Shown here: positions 24,701 through 36,530 of the stretch, one piece after another
Layout: the number at the start of each line of letters is the position of its first letter
How positions within the stretch are numbered: the stretch's first letter is position 1
Source of the DNA: Heterobilharzia americana
Taxonomy: Eukaryota > Platyhelminthes > Trematoda > Strigeidida > Schistosomatidae
Reading direction: 5' to 3'
Length of the DNA stretch: 64,000 nt
Assembly (NCBI GenBank): GCA_944470555.2
Contig: OX104127.1
Coordinates: 49,714,934 to 49,778,933 of the forward strand
The notes under the pieces: generated by a model
The model's input: the letters and a program-made list of their open reading frames with translations, nothing else
Database searches by the model: none
What the model was told of the DNA's origin: nothing
Translations under genes and position numbers: made by a program

Positions 24701-27700
24701 AGCACTTCATCCTTATGTGCTATGCTACTTAAAGATAATATATAATTTTATTCCTAAAGCCGGAATGAATAGTAGTTTGTGGCCAAATGGTATTTTACTA
24801 GGTTTTTTCTAAACATATGATGCATGGCCTAGAGATTTGTCATTTTTTATCAATTTGATCATAAGTCAGTCCACATTTGGAATTATTAGGCTGTCATAAA
24901 CCTTTTCACAATGCACACGTGCATTTGAATTTCCCCTTATCTCACTTCACACGTGAAACTAATAATAAAATGAAAGAGTTGTGTGATAATCTCATGATAA
25001 GCTTTACTATTAACAGACTGTCATGGATATTCTATGTGTCAACTTAACGCTGAGTGACAGATTAGTTTATCTGGTTGGAGGAAATCAACAGGAAATCCTA
25101 CAACATAGTTTTAGGCTTTTTGGCACTCGTCAGTAAGGCGTATTTGCATCTTCAAGGGAACTGATGTCCACGCTGATATCAGTCAACTATGTTAACTAAA
25201 TACATTCGTGTCTATTTAAACTGAATATCCAGTGCTAAAAACGATTCATTGGAATGACCTTGAAGCATCTTTTGCATATCTAAACAATGTTAAAACTCAT
25301 TTGTTTACAACAAGTTCGTTTAGGATATTCAGCAAAAAGAATAATAATGATAACAATAATAATGAACAAGTTTTCAACATTCAGTTTCCTTATTGACCTT
25401 AAAAGATAAGAACGGAGGTTTTTTTCATGAATGTTGCCATAGTGATGATACTAGTTTGAGCAAAGTAATGAGTCCAATAGGTGAGCCTCAGTCATAATTG
25501 AAAGAGCGGGTTTTATGAAGTTATTTTATATATTGTGTGATACTGACATAATAACCCATCATACTCATTTGAAGTTGAATCATTTATGACATAAGTTAGT
25601 AGCAAACACAGATCTATATAAAGCTAAAAATCTTCTAACTGAATTATGTTTCATGTAGCTTTGGAAGGAAATCAGTCATTTCAAGTATAAACCTAAAATG
25701 TCTTTAGTTACTTTCTTCATTCGCAAGGACTTAAAATAAAGTTTCCCAGTTATTACTGTTGAGCTACAAATGAACCACCTAAGATTTACCTACCGTCAGC
25801 TGAATTTACATGCCTTCCAATGAGTGATGTTGCTTCTACTGAGACTCGAAGCCAGCAAGCATCGCTGCAAACTCCAATACGTTATCCACTAAACTAAGGA
25901 GTTTAGTACGAACCAACCACAACCATAAATGACAAGTTCCAGTCCGTTGGACAAGGAGTGATTATCGTAACTCAATAGCTTAAAGGAGGATACTCCGGTA
26001 TTTGAAGCAATGTGCGCCGCCTCTGAATATCTGTGGGAATAAAATCGGTCACTAGGATGCAGATATATCCAGCTGACAGTTCCTGAATAGGTGAAACGTG
26101 TGTCATAAATTCCATTGCTAGCTGGTATCCATCTTAATGGCAGCGTGAAATCACCAGCTATATCAAGACATTCTCACAGGTGCCAACAGAGGCCGATCTG
26201 TTCAGCAAAGGCTTATCAACAACGAGTGATAAGCAGTCCCAATATGAGACTTTCTTAATTTTTTTAAGATTTATCTTTTGACGAATTTTAAATACATGAT
26301 AAACGTAAGACTATTTGAGATATTTTATCGAATAATTGTTCGTTATGTGTTCGCCATATCATTTGCATCACTTAACGCTGTACATTTTAAACCATCTGAC
26401 CACCAATTTTATCATTTCCAGATATATTGCTTAGTCGACAAGAGGATGGGTTGATCAGAAGTTCCATCTATGAGATGCCCACATGGACAGAGCAATATCT
26501 TCGTTTCCACAGCTATTGTCAAGTTCAAAATAAACGTGGTTTAGTCAGATGTTTATTTAACCTAACAGGATAGGTATCATCTGCACCGACAATCCACAGG
26601 AAGACGAAGCCAATTTGTTGACGACATGACTTATACAGAAGGATTACTCTTTGAAATTCATCAACAGGTGCAAATGTCATGTAGCAATTAAAAGTCTTCA
26701 GTGATCAGATAATAAGAAAAATGTCTACATTTCTGTACCACTGAGAGGTGATTCGTGTACATTTATTGTGAAAAAGGGTCTTAGATCAGTCATGTGAAAC
26801 AAATTATGCAGCCAAGGTCATCATTGTAGAGAAGAAAAAGTTCATGTTACAACACATAAACGGTTGCACCACATTCCACTTTGTTTATCAATTTACACAT
26901 ACTCAGAGAGCAGTAAACATGATATGCAGGTGAGAAGGGCAGTACATGTACCTAAGTGACTTCAAAACCATATGACCTCAGCAGATCCGATAAGTGCAAG
27001 AGACAAACTTCCATCTTCATTTATTTCTAAACACATACTGGAAACTAGTCATAAGGCAGACGTTTAAAATTATCAAAGAAACTCACTGGTATGAACACGA
27101 TATTGCTTTCATGATGGAATACCAAGCTGATAAATCATTTTAAAGAACCGAGAACATAGTACACAAATCATTCTGAAATCGGTCTGCATGCATGTAGGTC
27201 AAATGATTCCTAAACTAACGTGCTGGCTATGACATCAATTGAAATTGACAGATGGTATACGTCCACCACTTATTGGTGACACTATTTTAGTAGAATCATA
27301 AACATTAAGCGTTTGATTAGTTTAGAGAATTCATATAATTTGTTAGTCTATCAACTGCTAGTTACTATGTGACCATAAGATGTTGTTAGTAGGCAACGCT
27401 TCTGTTTTGAACAGTGCCATCAAAGTTGAGTATGCTGACAGTAACTATCGTTAGTAGTCTAACTAATGAATGGGTCAGTTGGTATGCACATTTATTCATA
27501 GATAAGAAGACAAGGATATATGCTGAATTAATTTAACACAAAATGGCTTTATGACCACAGCTTACAGCGACGTTTGCAGTCAAAAAGGAGTAAAATATTT
27601 TGGCAATGTACACAAATTGGTTGGAATCTACAAAAGAATACACTCCTCGAGAATAAAACTACGTTTCACTGATGGGTCTTGAAAACTGGTTTGCCAGTTG

Positions 27701-27867
27701 ATTCTAAGCATCTGGTATTTATCATGCGCAGTCGAAATTCACGTGATGAAAACATCAGGAAAGCCAAAGAATAGAAAACGCATAGCATATAAATGGAAGG
27801 GATTTTCTTCAGAGAAGTCAACGCCACACTTTAAAACAAATTGTTGTGCGCTTAATGCATCGATGGA
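24701..27867. other. No gene recognised
   Basis: AT-rich. A possible eroded tRNA-like remnant (minus strand) lies near 25835-25910. Nothing else was recognised. Confidence 0.4.
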
Positions 27868-29284
27868 ACCTCGCATAGTTAACTAGTTCACTAGTTACTA
27901 GCCGGTCCTTACACCGGATAAAGACGGAAGGTTAAGGATATTGCTAACAACCCTACCCAGGAAAACCAACCCAACCACTAAAAAAACTTCAAAGCACAAA
28001 GAAATTATAAAAAAACAAAAATAAACTTATCACTCACTGGAATCGAGGAGACGAAATAACACCGATTAGTGAAAACCATCGGGAAGCCAATCGACCGATG
28101 TGTCTTCGCCTTCCTCGATGAAAGCGAAAGTAAACATGGGGACATGGAATGTCCCCACAATGTTTCAAGATGGCTGGCAAGGCTGCTCAGATTGAGAAAG
28201 AGATGAGAAGGTATGGCACAGAAGTGCTAGGAATCTGCAGATGGAATGGAAGTCGACTCTACAAACTGTCAACCGCAGAGTCAATAGTCTACTCCGATAT
28301 TGTCACCCAGACGACAACCACAACCACACTGAGTTATCGAGTGGCTATCATGATTTCGCCAAGAACATCGAAGGGTCTCATACAGTGAGAACCGATCTCC
28401 TCCAACATCAGGATCATGACAGCGACATTCAACTTAAGAAGAAGGAAAGTCACAATCATACAATGCTACACTAGGCTACGCATCTACAAATAATGCAGAT
28501 GAAGAGGAGAAGGAGAAATTATACAGACAACTGCAATCAACACTGGACACGACCCCACTCACCACAGTTGGCGACATCGAAACTCATTCTAATCGGTTGG
28601 GTGACATGAATATGTAGAACTGGGAACGGACAACACAGGAAGGGAACTCATCCATCATCGGTCGAGAAGCACTCAACGAAATGATGAACGAGAATGGAGA
28701 ACTGTCTGCAGACTTCTGTGAATTCAACGATTCGGTGATTCGAGGTGAGGCAGTGTGTACAAACACAAGGATCAGGATATTCACAAAGCGAGCCACATGG
28801 ATTTGATTTCACCAGACACACTACACTAGAAGTCAGATCGACTTGATCTCAATGTGAATGAATTGGAGACGCAGCCTACTGGATAGGGAAGGAGATCAGA
28901 TGAAGAAGGGGAGCAGATGTAGGTGGTTCACACGACTCACCATCTAGTGCAAGGAACCTGCTTTCAAAATCAAGTTGAAGCCTTCAACTCAAAGAAGCTG
29001 GTGATAGGCGACCACAGTTCAAGTTGAACACACAGAACAGAAACTGGACTCAACTGAACTGAACTGAAGGACGAAACTACAAATAACATCTTCACGTCAG
29101 TGAGTCAGTGAGTCATCAGGACAAAATGGGAGACATTAGGCAACATTGCTGAAGAAACCTGTGTGGAAGAGCACTGTAAGTCTATGAAAGAGATGTGGAA
29201 AGGAACCTGCATAACCGTATCAGGAAGGAAGAAGAAACTATGCAGGACAGGGAATGCATCTCGACGGACACATGGAAGCTGATA

Positions 29285-29430
29285 GAGGAGAGGAGAGGAG
29301 AGGAGAGGAGAGGAGAGGAGAGGAGAGGAGAGGAGAGGAGAGGAGAGGAGAGGAGAGGAGAGGAGAGGAGAGGAGAGGAGAGGAGAGGAGAGGAGAGGAG
29401 AGGAGAGGAGAGGAGAGGAGAGGAGAGGAG
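29285..29430. repeat. (AGAGG)n microsatellite inside LINE copy A
   Basis: About 29 units of the pentamer. The orthologous place in copy C (about 55496-55512, reverse strand) has only two or three units, so the array grew in this copy. Long GEERR- or SSPLL-type open frames on both strands are by-products. Confidence 0.97.
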
Positions 29431-30952
29431 GGATAGGAAGATGGTGATTGTGAAGCAGAAGATGAACCAGTGCAGTGCAGGGATGAACAACGAAAAGGGG
29501 AAGTGAGTACAACGTATCAAATACTACACTGGACAGAGGAGTGAAGAAGAGTGTGCACAAATACAAAAGATACTTCTACGACACACTGGCAAGTGAAGCA
29601 GAACAGGCTGCAGGTAGGAGAGACACAGAGAGAGGCCTGACAGCATTATATCAAATAACCAACCAGGTTACTATCTGGGAGGGAAGAGATCAACACAGCA
29701 CAAATGAAACTAATGAGAGGTAGTGAAGGAAACTTAGTTACCAAAGAGCAGGGACAAGGAAAACGATGGACTGACCACTTCAAAAAGCTTTCGGATCGAC
29801 CAGCACCACCACCACCAGCACATGCAACTCGTCCAGAAATACCACCAGCAGCCAAGACAGAGAATTACCAGTGAACACAAGCCCTCCAACAGAAGCAGAA
29901 GGGAAGTCCTGAACGCCACAAAGTTGTTGAAGTTCCTGGAAAGCAGCAGGACTGGACTGAAGTCCTCCAGAAGCAGTGAAAAAAGACGCAGAGACAACAG
30001 CAGATATGCTCACACCACTACTGCAGAAGGTTTGGAAGGTAGGAAGAGAAGGTACCTGGTGGTTGATTGAGAGAAGGGCTACCTTATCAGCGAACTCCCA
30101 AAGAAGGCTGACCTAAGTCTTTGCAAGAACTGGCGTAGAAACACACTGTTACTGAGTGACACCTTTGAAGTGAAGATAGGAGTAAGACAAGGCTGCCACC
30201 TACTATCACCAATCATCTTCCTGATTGTGGTCAACTGGACTGGACTGCACTGAACTGCACTGAACTCAACTGCATCATGCAATAAACATCTGTGAGGAGA
30301 TGTGAGAAGACAGGCATACGCTATTTGGAAGATGAAAAGAGACTAGAAGATTTGAATTTCGCCAACGATGATGATTTCTGTCTAATGTCTTGTCGCACAA
30401 ACTCGAAGATCTACAGGCGAAAACCAACAAGTTGACAGAAGAAGCTAGGCAGGGCAGTGAAGGAAGATGGGACTTCAAGTGAATGTAGAGAAGATGGAGG
30501 TGGTGAAGATACCCGAATAACAACAACAACAACAACAAGCATCAATCACCATGAACGGGGGAAGTGTAAAGGAAGTAATCTCCTTCACCTACACCTACCA
30601 CCTAGACAGCATCGTTTCAACTACAGGCAGCACACGCACAGATGACGATGTCAAAGGAGCCAGGATCCGAATAGCCAGACTGGCTTTCATTATTCTGAAA
30701 TCAGTGTGCAGATCTACACACTGCACTGCACTGCACTCAGCATAAAGTATGATCAAGATTCGGATTTTCAATAGTAATGTTGGTCGAGTCAGTGCTTCTA
30801 TATGGTTCAGAAAGTTGGTGCATCACGAAAAGCACTTCCAACAAACTACAGACATACATCATCAACATCTGCCACCTAGTCTGACTCGATGCTGAAGATC
30901 AGATGAGATGAGATCATATGGCCAGAATAATGAGAATAAGCAACAAGGAACT

Positions 30953-30988
<36 letters not shown>

Positions 30989-30989
30989 G
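30953..30989. repeat. (CTGG)n microsatellite inside LINE copy A
   Basis: About nine tetramer units at a site where copies B and C have the single-copy sequence CTCTGTGAACG. Confidence 0.95.
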
Positions 30990-31052
30990 AACGAAACAAC
31001 GAAGCAAGAACCTATCGCCCAACAAATATCTAGCAGAAGAAGAGAGTGGGGA

Positions 31053-31080
31053 TGGATTGGATTGGATTGGATTGGATTTG
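31053..31080. repeat. (GGATT)n microsatellite inside LINE copy A
   Basis: Five units of GGATT where copy B has GATTGATTGGATTGGGC. It is a small independent expansion. Confidence 0.9.
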
Positions 31081-31343
31081 GCATACACTGAGGAAATCAT
31101 ACAGAGACATCACGCGCCAGGCCAGGTCATCGAGTGGAACCTGCATGGGAAGGGACGAGTTGGGCATCCGAGGTGAGGGTGACACGGAGGAGATGATTTG
31201 ACGAAGAAATGAAAGCTTGTGGGGGGTCGTGGAGCCCGGTTCAAAAGACTGCAAAGAACAGAGTGAAATGGAGGCGTGCTACTGAAGCCCTATGTTCCAC
31301 TAAGATCTCTAGGAAAAAATAATAAAATAATAATATAATATTG

Positions 31344-32660
31344 CTGAAATGCTAAGGTTTTTCTGAGGATTCTTGTGGCAAGTAAAGTGTGAAGGAGTAG
31401 AGAAAAAGCAGACTTATGAAGCAAGCAAGCACAATAGAACTTTTGGTGAAAATAAACACTACGGTGTGATATTTTTAATACTCACTTGTTAGTGCTTTGA
31501 ACTGTTAGATTGATCACTTGACTTTTGTTCATTGGGTCACGGGTTCGAATCTCTCTTCATCTACCGAGATATGGGCTGATAGCTAGTATACTCAACCCTC
31601 ACACCATAGATGTGGCTCACTGCATACTGTGTGAACGTACATTTGGTTGCCAAGTGCATTTTGACACTCTTTGTGTTACGAAGCTATAATTACTAAGTAG
31701 ACTTCACAGTATTGAGGATTTTAGAGTTTTTGAAGGATACCGACTGTGAATTCAATCACGTTTGTGCGGCAAATCTTTTATTTCGGCTATCGAGTGCTTA
31801 CTGCTATGTGTGGGTATGCAATTACAGTGTGGTTAATTTATAAGCCAGTACATACAAATATGCAATCTCATTTGGTATGTCACGCCATTTCGCACCATAG
31901 TCTCATCACTTATGTATTTACTCAAAATTAGTAATGAAATAGTAAGCATTTATATATTAAAGAGGAAATAGTGTGATATCGATTAACAAAACACTTTGAA
32001 ACCAGTTCTATGCGCTCTACCTATCCTAAATGTTGATAGGATAGTGAACAGTTGGAGAGGAAGGAGTGATACTGAGTAAAACGTATCCTCTTTACAACTA
32101 ATTATGACTGTCTCTATTCGACTTTATATGCGTATTCTGTTGAATTTTGGCTGTCTAGCAATGCTACTAGTTTTATTTTTATCAATTTCTTCGAGGATAG
32201 GACTGATTTACTCTTGTTGGACCAATTATTTTCTTGAGGTTCAATTTAGAATGGGCGTTGGGAGATAGCTAAAGAAAGCATCGCCTGTTCCCAGCCATTC
32301 TCTAAACTCATCAGTACCTTCAGCTTACTTTCGGTCATGGATTGATGAAAACACTAGATGGGTGAATAATCGCGGGCTGCTTATGAAAGTTGGCGACCAC
32401 GGTTCCTGTTATGATTTTATTTGGTATGAATGCTCTCCTGGGAGGTGACTGGTCTTGAATAGTATAATTGCCCAGTCTTGTATATTCAGTCCACTCACCC
32501 AGACTATCCGTCACACAGTTCTGCTGTCCCTTTGCTACCCCTTATAACAGAACGCGAAGTTTGGTGCTTATTGTCCGCATATATTTCAGGCGACGTGATT
32601 CATCTGATTACTGTCATTTGAATATCTGAGATAACCGTAGTTTGGCAGACTAGTATTTAT
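31344..32660. other. Mostly unrecognised; one tRNA-like remnant
   Basis: A box-B-like ACGGGTTCGAATCTCTC lies at about 31538-31556, suggesting an eroded SINE remnant at 31485-31640. The rest is AT-rich without recognised features. Confidence 0.4.
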
Positions 32661-32667
32661 AATGGGT

Positions 32668-32800
32668 GATGATTGAAGGTGAAATGAAAATTTGAATCGC
32701 TGCCGGATTCGTACCGGCGACTACCGGGTTTCTGGCCTGATGGTGTACCAACTGAGCTACGAGGTCCAACTGCTGACCGGATTTTTATTTCATTTCAGTC
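32668..32800 (-). repeat. tRNA-like element with inverted ends, copy 1
   Basis: The minus strand at 32767-32694 is a 74-base tRNA-like sequence. It has box A GTAGCTCAGTTGG and a perfect T arm, GCCGG/CCGGC with loop TACGAAT. The anticodon arm is imperfect (loop CCAGAAA, U33 replaced) and the acceptor stem is weak, so it is a pseudo-tRNA. It is flanked by TGATTGAAGGTGAAATG on the left and the near-inverse CATTTCAGTCATT on the right. Confidence 0.6.
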
Positions 32801-32917
32801 ATTGCAATGCCTCCCCCCCCTGTAATTCAGTTAGGTTTGGATTGGGATGAATACGATCAACAGATGATAAAGCGTTACGAATCCACATGGCAGTCGGGCA
32901 AAACTCTTGGTGATTGA

Positions 32918-33045
32918 AGCGAAATATAAATCTAATCACTAGTAGGGTCTTGTAGCTCAGTTGGCAAAGCACCGGGCTTGGAACCTGGTGGTCACTGGTT
33001 CAAATCCTACTGTGGTCCAAATTCTCACTTCACTTTTAATCATCT
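32918..33045 (+). repeat. tRNA-like element with inverted ends, copy 2 (Pro-like)
   Basis: 32945-33018 is a 74-base tRNA-like sequence. Box A is GTAGCTCAGTTGG. The five-pair anticodon stem CCGGG/CCTGG has loop CTTGGAA, which would give anticodon TGG (proline). Box B is GGTTCAAATCC. The T stem and D stem have mismatches, so this is a pseudogene or SINE head and not a confident functional tRNA. It carries the same style of inverted flanks as copy 1 and lies in opposite orientation to it. Confidence 0.6.
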
Positions 33046-35696
33046 GATTATACAACGAAATTACCTGACCATAGTGCACCATAATTTATAAAGATGAAAT
33101 AACCAATTTCAAGTACAAAATGTGGGATAATGCACAATAGTGAATTTCCCTCAACATGCAATTATTTCCGAACCGCAAATCGAATAAAATAATGAAGGAC
33201 CAATCGAAAGCTCTTGAACCGAACTATACAATAATGTTACCAATTAGGTCATAAGTAAAATGGCTTTCAAAATGCACAAAGTAATATGACTAATGACAGT
33301 GATCGGAGATTTGTTTTTTCCACTTTTCGCTCGATCTAACAGTTCCTGTGTGGATTACACCAGTCCTGTACTAAGAAGAAATAATGCTTTCCAGAGCTGC
33401 CTAGTTTCTCATTGATCCTCTAATCAGCAGGAGTTTATCATGAATACTGCAGTAAACTTAATTTCATTCGCCAAAGTACATTTTTTCCAGTGTCAGATAT
33501 TTTATGCCACCCATTAGCTAACATGTTCAATAGATCGTTTTTAAAAAACACCATATCAGGTGCCTTGAAAGATATCAAGATAGTCCCCGTACCTTAGACA
33601 GGGACTCTAGGCACACGTCCAAAATTCCATAATATTGCAGTTATCTCTCCGTTCTTGAAAATAATGGAGAAGTTAATAATACTTGTGCTGATAATGAAAC
33701 TTAAGGTAACAATATCAAGTCTGGTAATAATTTCAGAGGTGAATCATATGATCCAGTGTCACTGCTCAAAAACTAGAATCACTAAACAATACCTGTGATG
33801 AATAAAACCAAGAGCATAATTCTAAAGTTAACAAATGCGTTCTGCAAGTAGCATTCAAAAACATGCGCTATATTTAAACATATAGAATCGCATCTGAGAA
33901 TGAACAACTATGCATAACTAGGCTATTTCTGCGTAAAATCTGTACGATGTTCATCGCTTTGTGACATTGATCCTAGTGCGCCTCTTACATCAATCTGATT
34001 TGTTTAAATTACATTTTGAAAATCGTTCCCTATATATATGAATAATTAAGCCGATTGCCACCTACTTTTATATGTGAGTTAATAAAAAGAAATAATTCAG
34101 ATTGTTTCTTTGATACTTGCGTCATTTAACACAAAGAATCTAAAACTCTCTCTAAAAGTCATTCTAACAACTATGCCAATTTGCAAAGCTAAACTGAACT
34201 ACTCAAAAGGTCGTCTACCCTTTCACCACTTATGCATGCCTGAAGCACTGGCCATTTGTGAACAGAAGCCAAAAATAATTATTCAAAAGTGTTCTGGGGA
34301 ACCGCATTCTCTGTCTTGGACTTTACAACTCATTTTCCTCGATCTCTGCTGGAAAATGGGCTACAATGCAGACGCCTAGCTATTGCCCGAATATTCACTA
34401 CTTTGCAATGAATATTCGAGCAGTATCGAGGCGGCTGCAAAGGAGCACACCCTTCAGCAGAGGTAGAGCAACTCGACCCAAGATAGCAACGGATATTAGA
34501 AAATATCAAACAACGACTAAACAACTTTTGGGTGCATTTATCTGATATTTTATGCGTATAAGAATAGGACTGTACAGCTTGATAATAAAGTCACTGAAAG
34601 GAAATATTTCTTCACTGATAAAAATCTTGATCTTCTGAGCTATGAAAATAACCAATTAAATTTCTAAATTCAATGAAAGAACTACTTTCTTTTAGCCTGA
34701 ATGAAAATAAATTTTATTGGTTATCCCATTGGTCGCCAGAGTGAGCTGTAGAGTCACTCCAACCTAATTACTCATGCAATAAATGTTTTTGAATTTTCTA
34801 AGAATCCTTGAAACTCATTGCCACTCAACGACAGAATTACCAATTGCATGAACAATTCAAATCAAATCATAGCCTAGAAAATTGGTCAACGTAGTTTCCG
34901 AAAACTTTTGGTTCATACTTCGTTAATAACAAAGTTGACGTGATGTTCATTTCAAGCGAACAACTAAACCATGAGATTTTTGTTAGTTTTAAGGTGAAAA
35001 CTCAGTAGTTGACCTGAAAGTTCACAAGACTTTTAGCATGATGATTATTTAAGCGCAAAAATGTTAAACTTACGTTTTTGAGTCGAGCTCCAACTTCAGT
35101 TTAGATTTTGTGTAAATGTAATTACTTCTTGATAGTATTATCGACATTCAACTCATGAGAGGCTATCTGTGTTTTCTGTTTCACAAAGTGTGATTACCTT
35201 TCAGGGGATCATAATCTTAACTCACCCAGACGTTTGGAAACATTCTAAAAGAAGAATTTCAGTGAACTGGTCTAAACAGTCTGAGATTGCTGAATTCGAG
35301 GGATTTTTTTTCATCACTGTTCTTCATCATTCAGAGGACACTTTAAAACCAGGCTGATGTGGATTCGTCACGAGAGAGCACTTGGAAATCAAACAATTAC
35401 GCATCAGACTTTAAAATGCTTAGATTTTCACTAAATTGAAGTGTAGTGCTTTACTAAAGATCTTCTGGTTCTTCAGAGAGTAACTTTAGCTAGACAGGAT
35501 CCTTATTCTTCTCTGACATTGGTTTTAACTTTCTGTACTTTAGTAGCTAAGAAATTGGGTCTTGCATCAAATTAGGACATAAAATCCCAAATAAAATTAA
35601 ATTATATGCAATCATCCCCATGGCAGTAATCTCCAAACTGATCTTGTTTTATTAGAAAGCAGGTTTTTCAACAATATCGTCATATTCAGTGAGCTG
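33046..35696. other. No recognisable feature
   Basis: AT-rich DNA. No gene, RNA or repeat was recognised. Confidence 0.4.
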
Positions 35697-36530
35697 CTAC
35701 CCCCGACCGATATCTGCTACCTTGACGTGGTGGTCGGGCTTGCATATCACAATGACCCAACGAGCTATGCTGGTGGAACGCTTGTTCCCTCGAGGTCCTA
35801 CCATACCAGAAAGGTCTGTTGGGTAGTGGTTAGACGAAAAGCAGTTACCGTTTAGTGTAAATTGCTACACTATGATGGGGGTCTGAGGGCGAAGTCGTAC
35901 TGCTGCTAGCTGGATGGGGTGTGACAGCAGTAAGGTGTTTCCCTTGGATGACCAGCAGTGCCAAGCTGATGCTGCCTTCTCAGTGGAAGGGGGGGTTAGA
36001 AAAGGTCGGCCCCAAAAATAACACACTCCACCACGCCCCACGGTCTGCCGGGCCGGCGGTGTTGGTTCACTTGTCGTTTCCTTTCGACCATCCGGCCCCA
36101 AAAATACAAAAATTCAAAATAATCATACTCAAAAGGCTGGGTGTGACAGGCCTCAAGCAGATGTCCGATGGGCTCTGCGGTCACACAAATCTCTTTCAGG
36201 TACCTTAAGAAGAAATAGCCTTCCACGGTGTGGGCAGCCGGGAAGTGTCAACCGCCCTCACAACTCTGTCAGCACCCAAGTTTCTTCTGACTGCTATCCT
36301 CCTCCTCCATCATTACCTTCTAATCTTCCTTCACGTCTCTTAATTAATGATGCTGCATCATCTTCAATTTCTCCTACCTCTGCAGCCTTCGACAACGATC
36401 TGAGTCCACAGAACAGCATCCCTGGTCTCCTTAAACCACGCTCCAAATTACATATTGGAGCCTTCAATGTCCGCACCCTCCGTCAAATTGGCCAACAGGC
36501 TTCGTTGGCAAAGACTCTAGCAACTCGGGC
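35697..36530 (+). mobile_element. 5' region of RTE-type LINE (leader and N-terminal coding part)
   Basis: This is GC-richer leader sequence ahead of the main frame. It starts with a structured segment: CCCGACC (35702-35708) pairs GGTCGGG (35732-35738), around an inner ACC/GGT stem. From about 36220 another frame is open through 36530 without a methionine. It contains HIGAFNVRTL (endonuclease motif I, catalytic Asn) and ASLAKTLATRA. That frame is offset from the main one at 36530, so a one-base indel separates motif I from the rest of the nuclease. A candidate start, MSDGLCGHTN, lies near 36162 in yet another frame. Confidence 0.75.

Larger units (their letters stand above)
27868..31335 (+). 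mobile_element. RTE-clade LINE, copy A (5'-complete, RT core deleted, microsatellite-expanded)
   Basis: The 5' end aligns with copy B (AACCTCGC..TTAACTAGTTCACTAG). The endonuclease region starts near 28130 with a KVNMGTWNV-type motif I, followed by KEMRRYGTEVLGI; its frame is broken many times. The RT region (29880 onward) has lost about 400 bp near 30150, including the FDSVDRE catalytic motif, and resumes at the RQGCHLLSP-type block. An FADD equivalent is near 30357 (FANDDD). The element ends in an AATAA-rich tail at 31313-31343. RTE elements use an APE-like nuclease and RT for target-primed reverse transcription; this copy cannot encode either. It is highly similar to copy C over the shared 5' portion. 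Confidence 0.85.

Noticed and set aside
29105..29566. Frames of up to 153 codons with Ser-Ser-Pro-Leu-Leu or Gly-Glu-Glu-Arg-Arg repeats on both strands
   Set aside because: They exist only because the 5-bp AGAGG array stays open in every frame; no repeat-protein family is implied.
32945..33018. Functional tRNA-Pro(TGG)
   Set aside because: Box A, box B and anticodon stem are good, but D and T stems are mismatched and the sequence is framed by repeat ends shared with another copy, so a pseudo-tRNA is likelier.
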